Shown: piece after piece, positions 1-6,785 of the stretch
How the letters are laid out: every line of letters starts with the position of its first letter
Numbering within the stretch: position 1 is the stretch's first letter
From: Nitrospinota bacterium
Lineage (GTDB): Bacteria; UBA8248
Direction: 5' to 3'
Assembly (NCBI GenBank): GCA_003506735.1
Contig: DNYS01000075.1
Location: forward strand, 4,088-10,872
DNA length: 6,785 nt
The notes under the pieces: generated by a model
Seen by the model: the letters and a program-made list of their open reading frames with translations, nothing else
The model's database searches: none
What the model was told of the DNA's origin: nothing
Translations under genes and position numbers: made by a program

Positions 1-318
1 GCCGATCAGGAGAACCGAAAGGGCGATCCCCATCTCCATCATCGGAAGCGCCGCCCCCGCCATGCCCGCGGCGGCGCCGGCGATCATCATGGCCAGGAAG
101 GCCGCGGGCGAATACCACCTCGCCCCGCTCTTCATCCGGCTGGCCCAGAGACCCACGCCTATCATGGCCAGCACGTGGTCGAGCCCGCCGAAGGGATGCA
201 CCAGCCCTTGGCCAAAACCCGCGCCTTGCGCGCCGAAGGTATGGGCCTCGGCCGCGCCGCCCAAGGCCGCCCATGCCGCGGGGCTCCCTAATCCTACAAC
301 TCCCCAAAACTTTTTCAT
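1..318 (-). CDS. ureJ: HupE/UreJ-family membrane protein, likely nickel importer (3' end truncated by window edge)
   Basis: The visible 106 codons run from an ATG at 318 to the left edge without a stop. The N-terminus (MKKFWGVVGLG...) has a lysine pair, a hydrophobic stretch and an AEA-H boundary near residue 25, which looks like a Sec signal peptide. It is followed by HTFGAQGAGFGQGLVHPFGG and then LDHVLAMIGVGLWAS. The HPxxGLDH motif at residues 41-48, leading straight into a hydrophobic helix, is the hallmark of the HupE/UreJ family. A second hydrophobic alanine/glycine/methionine-rich segment spans about residues 71-90, and a third begins near 94. Members of this family are inner-membrane proteins linked to nickel or cobalt uptake for hydrogenase or urease; placement right after ureD favours nickel supply for urease. 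The gene starts 18 bp after the ureD stop. Family members are usually about 190-200 residues, so roughly half is outside the window. The symbol ureJ rather than hupE rests on context. Confidence 0.88.
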   Translation of the reverse strand, partial: MKKFWGVVGLGSPAAWAALGGAAEAHTFGAQGAGFGQGLVHPFGGLDHVLAMIGVGLWASRMKSGARWYSPAAFLAMMIAGAAAGMAGAALPMMEMGIALSVLLIG

Positions 319-323
319 CGATA

Positions 324-330
324 CTCCCTC
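324..330 (-). promoter_or_regulatory. Ribosome binding site of the hupE/ureJ gene
   Basis: On the minus strand GAGGGAG lies 5 nt before the ATG at 318, inside the 18-bp gap after the ureD stop. It supports the chosen start and independent ribosome entry at this gene. Confidence 0.65.
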
Positions 331-336
331 TCGATT

Positions 337-1227
337 TCAGAATTTACGGAGACGGGGCGCCTTGCGTCCCAGGACCGCAAGCCGCGCGATATTCCAAATT
401 TCATCGAACGCCCACCGGAGCCGGACCGGGCTCTCGGCCAGCCAGCGGATCATCACCCCGGGCCCCTCCAGGCGGCTCGCGCCGCCGGCCACCCCCACGG
501 CACCGGCCCCGGCCAGGAGAGCCTCTGTATTTTCGGCGGCCCGATCGAGCGCCCCGGCGGAGCCCCCCAGCACGTAAAAAGTCCCCATGTAGGGATAGGG
601 CTCGAACAACCCCAGCGAGCGGGGATCCGCCCGCCGCGGGGAAATCTCTATGGCGTCGCGCAGCAGAAGCGCGCCGTTCAGCCTCGCCTCGAAACGAAGG
701 GTCAGGGAGTTGTAGCCGAAGGCCTCTCCAGAAGCCACCCGCCCCGGGAAAAGGGTTTCTCCGTAAAGAAGCCGGGCGTTATCCTCCAGTTCCAGCGAAA
801 CCTCCTGCCGGTAGCGGGAACCCGCGTAGGGAATGATGGGGTCCGGGATGAATTCGAGGACGGAATCCTTTTCCATCCGGATGGCTGTCCTCGATACCAC
901 GGGCTCGCCGTTCGTCCGGTAGATTCGGGTGGCGCCCTGGGTGGTCCAAAGAACCCGGGAGCCCTCGCCCAGAACCAACTCCACCTCGAGGCGATCCCCT
1001 CCCACGGAGCCGCCCGTGGGGTTGATCAGGGTGAGATGGGCCGGATCGCCGCCCTCGGGATAGAGCGGGCGGACGATCTGAAGGGGCACCCTGGAATAAC
1101 TGTCCCGCAAAATCGTGCGCCCGCGCGAGACTTCGAAGCGCGCGAGGGCTGCGCCATGGCGCCCGGCGGCGGATAGCTCCGGCCGCGGCAAACGCTCGAA
1201 TCCGAGGGTTTCCACCGGGGCGCTCAT
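337..1227 (-). CDS. ureD: Urease accessory protein UreD (UreH)
   Basis: A 296-residue protein, close to the usual UreD length of about 270-300. UreD is a cytoplasmic scaffold that binds apo-urease and recruits UreF and UreG for nickel insertion; it contains the tunnel proposed to carry nickel to the active site. Visible family signatures are [11 protein letters not shown] (about residues 68-78) and [10 protein letters not shown] (95-104), followed by the beta-rich region with [16 protein letters not shown] and a [12 protein letters not shown] segment typical of UreD. The start is taken at the ATG at 1227, which overlaps the ureG stop as ATGA. The open frame continues upstream to 1764, but that part lies antiphase over ureG and has no UreD similarity. 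The C-terminus ends PRLRKF rather than the PRxW-like ending I associate with many UreD proteins; this is a minor divergence. Translation is probably coupled to ureG. Confidence 0.96.
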   Translation of the reverse strand: MSAPVETLGFERLPRPELSAAGRHGAALARFEVSRGRTILRDSYSRVPLQIVRPLYPEGGDPAHLTLINPTGGSVGGDRLEVELVLGEGSRVLWTTQGATRIYRTNGEPVVSRTAIRMEKDSVLEFIPDPIIPYAGSRYRQEVSLELEDNARLLYGETLFPGRVASGEAFGYNSLTLRFEARLNGALLLRDAIEISPRRADPRSLGLFEPYPYMGTFYVLGGSAGALDRAAENTEALLAGAGAVGVAGGASRLEGPGVMIRWLAESPVRLRWAFDEIWNIARLAVLGRKAPRLRKF

Positions 1228-1838
1228 GCCTCGACAAACAGGAGTTCGGACTTGATCCATCGAATCACCCGATCGAGGCCCTCGTCCGTTTTGAGGTTCG
1301 AGAAAATAAACGGCCGCTCGCCCCGCATTTTTTTGGCGTCGCGCTGCATGATCTCCAGGCTGGCCCCCACCATGGGCGCCAGATCGATCTTGTTGATCAG
1401 CAAAAGATCGGACCGTGTGATGCCGGGGCCGCCTTTTCTCGGAATCTTGTCCCCCGCCGATACGTCGATGACGTAGATGGAGGCGTCCACCAGTTCCGGG
1501 CTGAAGGTGGCGGCGAGATTGTCCCCACCGCTCTCGACGAAAAGAATGTCGAGCGGGGCATGCTCGCGCATGAGGTTTTCCATCGCCTCCCGGTTGAGGG
1601 AAATATCCTCCCGGATGGCGGTGTGGGGGCACCCGCCCGTCTCGACGCCGACGATTCTCCCTGAGGGGAGGGCGCCGCTGCGCTCCAGGAATTCGGCGTC
1701 CTCCTTGGTGTAGATGTCGTTGGTAACGACGGCGATGGCGTACGCATTGCGGAGGCTCTTGCACAGCCGGTCCACCAGCGCGGTCTTTCCCGAGCCGACC
1801 GGACCCCCTACCCCGATTTTCACCGGTTCCCTGTCCAT
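1224..1838 (-). CDS. ureG: Urease accessory GTPase UreG
   Basis: A 204-residue SIMIBI-class GTPase that binds nickel and uses GTP hydrolysis to drive its delivery through UreF and UreD into the urease active site. The P-loop GPVGSGKT is at residues 12-19, the nickel-binding Cys-Pro-His motif with its flank (GGCPHT) at about 68-73, the ESGGDN segment at 102-107, and the guanine-specificity motif NKID at 149-152. Length is typical. The N-terminus begins directly at [12 protein letters not shown] and lacks the histidine-rich extension found in some UreG proteins. The start at 1838 is backed by a strong purine-rich ribosome binding site. It follows ureF by 12 bp, and its TGA overlaps the ureD ATG by 4 bp. 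Confidence 0.98.
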   Translation of the reverse strand: MDREPVKIGVGGPVGSGKTALVDRLCKSLRNAYAIAVVTNDIYTKEDAEFLERSGALPSGRIVGVETGGCPHTAIREDISLNREAMENLMREHAPLDILFVESGGDNLAATFSPELVDASIYVIDVSAGDKIPRKGGPGITRSDLLLINKIDLAPMVGASLEIMQRDAKKMRGERPFIFSNLKTDEGLDRVIRWIKSELLFVEA

Positions 1839-1850
1839 CTCTCCTCCCTC
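1839..1850 (-). promoter_or_regulatory. Strong ribosome binding site of ureG
   Basis: The whole 12-bp ureF-ureG gap reads GAGGGAGGAGAG on the minus strand. Its GGAGG core sits 4 nt before the ATG. It is among the strongest Shine-Dalgarno sequences in the cluster and supports the start at 1838. Confidence 0.75.
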
Positions 1851-2540
1851 TCAGGATACGAAAAGCCGCGTATGCAGCCGCCGGTGCGACATGGCCCGGA
1901 TTTCATGGCCGGGCCCGAACGCGCAGGCCTCCTCGATGGGCCGACGCATCGCCTCCCCGGCCGCCTGCGAGACCGCCCCCTCGAGGGAGGCCATCACCCG
2001 CTGGCCGTCCGTCTGTCCCAGCGGAATCAGCCGCACCGCCGCCGAAACCAGGCCCGAGGCCGTTCCGTAGAACAGGGAGACGGCCCCCTCTTCCGCCGAC
2101 AGGCCCAGGGCGCGGGAGACCGCCCCGAGGGCGAGGGCGTAATGTCCCGGCGAGGCGCCCGCGCGGACATCGCTTTCATACCGGCGAAGGAAATCATCCT
2201 CGATGAAGCCCACCGCCGTGCGGAGGAACTGCCGACCGACGCTCTGGCTGGCATTCCGCAAAGGAGCCACCGGCCTCGCGGCGGAAAATTCCCGGTCGAG
2301 TGCCATCAGGCCTTTCAGGTCTTCCTTTTCGGCAAATCGCCACGCCTCCCGGAGATAGACGCCATCGAGCGGCGCCGCGCTTTCGAGGAGGACATTTTCA
2401 ATAAACTCGGCCAGGGAGGCGGCGTCCGTTACCGTCCCCTCGTGGACATAGCTCTCCAGCCCCAGCGAATGGGCGAACGCCCCCCGGGGGAAGGCGGAGT
2501 CCGAGATCTGAAGCAGCCGGTATACGGAGCCGGTTTTCAT
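1851..2540 (-). CDS. ureF: Urease accessory protein UreF
   Basis: A 229-residue all-helical chaperone that bridges UreD and UreG in the urease activation complex and controls the GTPase step. The N-terminal LLQISDSAFPRGAFAHSLGL (residues 9-28) is the strongly conserved UreF signature, and the C-terminus ends LHTRLFVS, matching the RLFxS type ending of the family. The start is placed at the ATG at 2540 (MKTGSVYRLL), 4 bp after the ureE stop. The frame is open 18 codons further upstream to 2594, but that part overlaps the end of ureE and adds a low-complexity stretch unlike UreF. No clear Shine-Dalgarno precedes 2540, so translation is probably coupled to ureE. UreE-UreF-UreG adjacency is standard. 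Confidence 0.95.
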   Translation of the reverse strand: MKTGSVYRLLQISDSAFPRGAFAHSLGLESYVHEGTVTDAASLAEFIENVLLESAAPLDGVYLREAWRFAEKEDLKGLMALDREFSAARPVAPLRNASQSVGRQFLRTAVGFIEDDFLRRYESDVRAGASPGHYALALGAVSRALGLSAEEGAVSLFYGTASGLVSAAVRLIPLGQTDGQRVMASLEGAVSQAAGEAMRRPIEEACAFGPGHEIRAMSHRRLHTRLFVS

Positions 2541-2544
2541 CGGT

Positions 2545-2991
2545 CTAGTGGCGGTGGCTGTGAAACGCGCCGAAATCGTGTGTGAAGGGCTCACGCGTCC
2601 GCTCGCACCGAACGTTCTTCTTTCGGAAATATTCCTCGATCACGCTGTCGTAGGGGGTCAGCACCCTTCCCTCCCCGATGGAGACCGGCGCATGGCGGTT
2701 TCCGACCTGATAGGTGATGCGCGCCAGCTCCGCCCCGGAATCGGCGTGCAGCGCCAGGACATCCTCATCGATGGCGAAGACGGCGACGACGCGCTCTTCG
2801 TCCTCGAAAAGAATGTCGCCCTCCCGGAGCACCCCTCCGGTCGGAAGGGCGATCCCGATCTCGGTTCCGCAGTCCGACTTCACCCGCTGGCGGCTCCGGA
2901 GGCGGTCCTCCCACCCGAGGGAAACCCGCTCTACCCGGCGGGTCTCGTTCCCGGAGAGTTTTCCTCGAATCTCCTCGACGACGATCATCAT
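2545..2991 (-). CDS. ureE: Urease accessory protein UreE (nickel metallochaperone)
   Basis: A 148-residue cytoplasmic nickel carrier that passes Ni(II) to UreG. The N-terminal domain (about residues 1-70, with RGKLSGNETRRVERVSLGWEDR and LPTGGVLREGDIL) is the peptide-binding fold; the C-terminal domain carries the conserved metal-site histidine in YQVGNRH (His100). The tail is short and only mildly histidine-rich: it ends THDFGAFHSHRH, unlike the long His runs of some UreE proteins. Two consecutive ATG codons occur at 2991 and 2988, and either could start the protein; the first leaves 5 bp after the ureC stop. The frame is open upstream to 3399, but that part is antiphase to ureC. The Shine-Dalgarno is weak, so translational coupling with ureC is likely. 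Confidence 0.95.
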   Translation of the reverse strand: MMIVVEEIRGKLSGNETRRVERVSLGWEDRLRSRQRVKSDCGTEIGIALPTGGVLREGDILFEDEERVVAVFAIDEDVLALHADSGAELARITYQVGNRHAPVSIGEGRVLTPYDSVIEEYFRKKNVRCERTREPFTHDFGAFHSHRH

Positions 2992-2996
2992 GGCGC

Positions 2997-4711
<1,715 letters not shown>

Positions 4712-4715
<4 letters not shown>

Positions 4716-5086
4716 GATCCGGCCCCCCTGAAACCTTCCCGCCGGGCGTTTTCGAGCGCGCGCGCGCGCACCTCGGCCGAGCCGATGTCCCCGTCGGTCA
4801 GCGCGTTCAGGCCCATGACCCGGCGCCCGCCGCCGAACTCGACCAGGGCCACCTCTTTCTCGTCCCCCGGCTCGAAGCGCACCGCCGTTCCGGCCGGGAT
4901 GTCCAGCCGCATGCCGAAGGCGGCGTCCCGGTCGAAATCGAGCAGGCGGTTCACCTCGAAGAAATGAAAATGCGAACCCACCTGGATGGGCCTGTCGCCC
5001 CGGTTCGCCACGAGCAGCCCCGCCGTGCGCCGGCCCTCGTTCAAGACGATCTCGCCATCGGCGAGGACGTATTCTCCTGGAATCAT
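4712..5086 (-). CDS. ureB: Urease subunit beta UreB
   Basis: A 124-residue structural subunit of the urease trimer; family members are usually about 100-125 residues, and the C-terminal tail here (after about residue 105, [18 protein letters not shown]) is the variable part. Signatures are the N-terminal [19 protein letters not shown], the [11 protein letters not shown] segment at about 36-46, [16 protein letters not shown] at about 60-75 and the [18 protein letters not shown] stretch at 82-99. It packs against UreC and helps hold the active-site flap region. The start at 5086 follows a strong Shine-Dalgarno. The gene is 13 bp downstream of ureA and shares 4 bp with ureC, which suggests stoichiometric translation of the structural subunits. 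It is not fused to UreA, in contrast to Helicobacter-type urease. Confidence 0.98.
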
Positions 5087-5089
5087 AGT

Positions 5090-5099
5090 CCCCTCCTTT
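5090..5099 (-). promoter_or_regulatory. Strong ribosome binding site of ureB
   Basis: The minus strand reads AAAGGAGGGG immediately after the ureA TAG, with the AGGAGG core 5 nt before the ureB ATG. It is the closest match to the anti-Shine-Dalgarno in the window. Confidence 0.8.
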
Positions 5100-5402
5100 C
5101 TAGCGAATGGGATCGTGCACGGTGACGAGCTTGGTTCCGTCGGGGAAGGTTCCCTCGACCTGCACCTCGTGAATCATCTCCGGAACGCCGTCCATCACCT
5201 CGTCCCGGGTGAGAAGCGTCGCTCCGAATTGCATGAGCTCGGCCACCGGCCGCCCGTCCCGGACGCCCTCGAGCACCTCGGCCGTGATCAGGCTGACCGC
5301 TTCGGGGTAGTTGAGCTTGAGGCCGCGCTCCTTCCGCCGCCGGGCAAGGTCCGCGGCCACGAAGATGAGAAGCTTCTCCTGTTCCCTCGGGGTTAGATGC
5401 AT
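5100..5402 (-). CDS. ureA: Urease subunit gamma UreA
   Basis: A 100-residue protein, exactly the usual UreA length. It is the smallest structural subunit of bacterial three-chain urease and contributes to trimer contacts. The canonical sequence is seen throughout: [20 protein letters not shown] at the start, [17 protein letters not shown] (about 30-46), then [10 protein letters not shown] and [20 protein letters not shown] near the end. The start at 5402 is set by this conserved [10 protein letters not shown] beginning and by AGGAG 7 nt upstream; the frame is open to 5606, but the extra 68 codons overlap urtE antiphase and have no family similarity. It is separated from urtE by 55 bp, the largest gap in the cluster. 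Confidence 0.99.
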   Translation of the reverse strand: MHLTPREQEKLLIFVAADLARRRKERGLKLNYPEAVSLITAEVLEGVRDGRPVAELMQFGATLLTRDEVMDGVPEMIHEVQVEGTFPDGTKLVTVHDPIR

Positions 5403-5409
5403 AGGCTTT

Positions 5410-5414
5410 CTCCT
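5410..5414 (-). promoter_or_regulatory. Ribosome binding site deciding the ureA start
   Basis: AGGAG on the minus strand lies 7 nt before the ATG at 5402, good spacing. It selects this start over the longer upstream-open frame. Confidence 0.75.
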
Positions 5415-5429
5415 GACACCCGGATAAAT

Positions 5430-5448
5430 GCGGCGGCGCCTCCGCCGC
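5430..5448 (-). promoter_or_regulatory. GC-only stem-loop in the urtE-ureA gap
   Basis: On the transcribed strand GCGGCGG and CCGCCGC form a perfect 7-bp all-GC stem around the 5-nt loop AGGCG. It sits 9 bp after the urtE stop and ends about 15 nt before the ureA Shine-Dalgarno. It is followed by ATTTATCCGGG rather than a run of T, so it is not a standard intrinsic terminator. It could protect a processed 3' end, act as a weak attenuator, or be a chance product of high GC. The 55-bp gap shows no recognisable -35/-10 pair. Confidence 0.4.
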
Positions 5449-5457
5449 GCAAATCGT

Positions 5458-6153
5458 TCAGGCGGTGAGGCGCGCGAGCAAGGCCGTGTCGCACTCGCCC
5501 TCGGCCTCTCCCTCGGCCGTGAACTCTCCTTTTTCCATGACGTAGTAGCGGTCCGACAGCCTCCAGGCGAATTCGAGATACTGCTCCACCAGGAGGATTC
5601 CGACATCGCCGCGCTCCTTGAGCTGCCAGAGGACGTTTTCGATGTCGATGATGATCGAGGGCTGGATGCCCTCGGTGGGCTCGTCCAGCAGCAAGAGCTT
5701 GGGCCGGCCGACCAGGGCGCGGGCGATGGCGAGCTGTTGCTGCTGGCCGCCGCTCAGCACACCGCCCTTGCGCTTGAGCATGTCCTTGAGAACCGGGAAG
5801 AGATCGAAAACGCTTTCGTCGTACTTCCCCGGGCGATCCGGATGGGCCTCGAGACCGAGGAGAAGGTTTTCGTGCACCGAGAGCTGGGGAAATATTTCGC
5901 GCCCCTGCGGGACGTAGGCGATGCCGATCTTGGCCCGGGCCTCGGTGCGGAACCGGGTGATGTCCTGGCCCTCGAAGCGGATCCGCCCCTCCCGCGGCCG
6001 GAGGAGCCCGACGATGGACTTGAGGAAGGTGGTCTTTCCCATTCCGTTCCGGCCGAGGATGCCGGCGATCTCACCGGGCCGGACATCGATGCTCAGCCCG
6101 CGCAGGATATGGCTCTCGCCGTAGAAGGTATGGAAATTCTCGACCTGGAGCAC
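5458..6153 (-). CDS. urtE: Urea ABC transporter ATP-binding protein UrtE
   Basis: A 231-residue ABC ATPase of the LivF/UrtE type, one of the two nucleotide-binding subunits powering urea import through UrtBC. Walker A GRNGMGKT is at 34-41, the Q-loop [11 protein letters not shown] has Gln83, the signature LSGGQ is at 133-137 and Walker B LLLLDE at 153-158, followed by PTEGIQPS. The switch position reads VEQ (189-191), with Gln where many ABC ATPases have His; this is my understanding of the LivF-like subfamily norm. [20 protein letters not shown] and the GIQPSII segment fit UrtE over amino-acid LivF, as does the link to urease. The start is GTG at 6153, with GGAAGGGGG 8 nt upstream and no better ATG nearby. 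It follows urtD by 5 bp. Confidence 0.95.
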   Translation of the reverse strand: MLQVENFHTFYGESHILRGLSIDVRPGEIAGILGRNGMGKTTFLKSIVGLLRPREGRIRFEGQDITRFRTEARAKIGIAYVPQGREIFPQLSVHENLLLGLEAHPDRPGKYDESVFDLFPVLKDMLKRKGGVLSGGQQQQLAIARALVGRPKLLLLDEPTEGIQPSIIIDIENVLWQLKERGDVGILLVEQYLEFAWRLSDRYYVMEKGEFTAEGEAEGECDTALLARLTA

Positions 6154-6158
6154 CCCGG

Positions 6159-6785
6159 CTACCCCCTTCCCAGATAAAGTTCGACCACCTGGGGATCTGC
6201 GTGCACATGATCGATGGAGCCCTCGCAGATGACCGCCCCCTCGTGCAGGACGGTCACCCGTTTGGCGATCTCACGGACGAACTTCATGTCGTGTTCGATG
6301 ACCAGCACGGACCGCTCCTCGGCGATGCGCTTGAGCAATACGGCGGTGTTTTCCGTCTCGCGGTCGGTCATTCCGGCGACGGGTTCATCCACCAGGAGAA
6401 GGTCCGGGTCCTGGACGACCACCATGCCGATCTCGAGCCATTGCTTCTCGCCGTGCGACAGCAGGGCCGCCCGCCATGACTCTTTTTCCCGAAGGCCGAT
6501 CACCTCCAGCGTCTCGTCCACACTTTCCCGGGCCGAGGCGGACATGCCGCCGAGGAGCATGTTCCGCACGCTCTTGTCCTGCTTGGCCGAGAGCTCGAGA
6601 TTGTCCCGGACGCTTAGGTTCTCATAGATGGTCGGGGTCTGGAATTTCCGGCCGATCCCGGCGTTGGCGATCTCCTCTTGCTTCATCCGCGTCAGATGGG
6701 TGGTCTCCTTGAAAACCACGGAACCCGAATCGGGCCGTATCTTTCCGGTCACAACGTCGAGCAGGGTGGTCTTCCCGGCGCCGTT
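6159..6785 (-). CDS. urtD: Urea ABC transporter ATP-binding protein UrtD (5' end truncated by window edge)
   Basis: The visible 208 residues form the C-terminal four-fifths of a LivG/UrtD-type ABC ATPase; full-length UrtD is about 250 residues, so about 40 are outside. The fragment opens inside Walker A (NGAGKTTLLDV), reading straight through from the window edge. A GTG at 6752 is internal, not the start. Further motifs are the Q-loop region GIGRKFQTPTIYENLSVRDNLELS, the UrtD-type signature LLSHGEKQWLEIGM in place of LSGGQ, Walker B LLLVDEPVAGMT and the H-loop VIEHDMKFV. The SHGxKQWLEIGM signature and the pairing with urtE and urease separate it from amino-acid LivG. UrtD and UrtE together energise high-affinity urea import at the inner membrane. 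The TAG at 6161-6159 is 5 bp before urtE. Confidence 0.95.
   Translation of the reverse strand, partial: NGAGKTTLLDVVTGKIRPDSGSVVFKETTHLTRMKQEEIANAGIGRKFQTPTIYENLSVRDNLELSAKQDKSVRNMLLGGMSASARESVDETLEVIGLREKESWRAALLSHGEKQWLEIGMVVVQDPDLLLVDEPVAGMTDRETENTAVLLKRIAEERSVLVIEHDMKFVREIAKRVTVLHEGAVICEGSIDHVHADPQVVELYLGRG
6162..6170 (-). promoter_or_regulatory. Ribosome binding site supporting the GTG start of urtE
   Basis: GGAAGGGGG on the minus strand lies within the last codons of urtD, 8 nt before the GTG at 6153. It supports this non-ATG start, which also gives the normal UrtE N-terminus. Confidence 0.6.

Noticed and set aside
62..836. Plus-strand open frames over the left end
   Set aside because: They overlap the HupE/UreJ and UreD genes and read as Pro/Ala/Arg-rich noise typical of antisense frames in GC-rich DNA.
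1228..1764. Upstream extension of the ureD frame by 179 codons
   Set aside because: It lies over ureG in another frame, is low-complexity and Arg/Gly/His-rich, and UreD family length and the ATGA overlap fix the start at 1227.
5430..5448. Intrinsic terminator after urtE
   Set aside because: The stem is convincing, but no T-rich tract follows on the transcribed strand, so Rho-independent termination is not supported.
5403..5457. Nickel riboswitch or promoter ahead of ureA
   Set aside because: The 55-bp gap is too short for a known nickel/cobalt riboswitch and shows no -35/-10 pair or recognisable regulator site.
5403..5606. Upstream extension of the ureA frame over the urtE 3' end
   Set aside because: UreA begins canonically at [10 protein letters not shown] with a good ribosome binding site, and the extension has no family similarity.

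Overview
The window is a GC-rich stretch that reads almost entirely as one co-directional minus-strand gene cluster for urea import and hydrolysis. Transcription runs from the right edge to the left. The order is urtD (5' end cut off by the right edge), urtE, ureA, ureB, ureC, ureE, ureF, ureG, ureD and a hupE/ureJ-family gene (3' end cut off by the left edge). Every gene lying fully inside the window is intact, with no frameshift or internal stop. I see no RNA gene, mobile element, CRISPR array, repeat family or clear promoter or terminator.

Right part (about 5458-6785): two ATPases of the five-component urea ABC transporter (UrtD, UrtE). The permeases and the binding protein (urtA, urtB, urtC) would be expected beyond the right edge. 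Middle (2997-5402): the three structural urease subunits UreA (gamma), UreB (beta) and UreC (alpha), as separate small, small and large polypeptides in the usual bacterial form. UreC keeps every nickel-ligand and catalytic residue I could check. Left part (1-2991): the nickel-insertion chaperones UreE, UreF, UreG and UreD (also called UreH), then a membrane protein of the HupE/UreJ family, the likely nickel importer.

Together the genes form a full route: urea enters through the ATP-driven Urt transporter, is hydrolysed to ammonia and carbamate in the cytoplasm by UreABC, and the apo-enzyme is activated by the UreDFG-GTPase complex with nickel passed on by UreE. Genes are tightly packed, with 4-bp ATGA overlaps at ureB/ureC and ureG/ureD and gaps of 4-18 bp elsewhere. 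The one larger gap is 55 bp between urtE and ureA, and it holds a GC-rich stem-loop. This suggests a single polycistronic unit, perhaps with differential expression of the transporter and enzyme parts.

The organism cannot be named from the sequence. High GC, a Urt transporter next to urease, and a signal-peptide-bearing HupE/UreJ protein fit a Gram-negative bacterium of proteobacterial or related type, but this is inference. I found no evidence of an undescribed system; the region is a well-formed version of a known one, and the findings below are modest.
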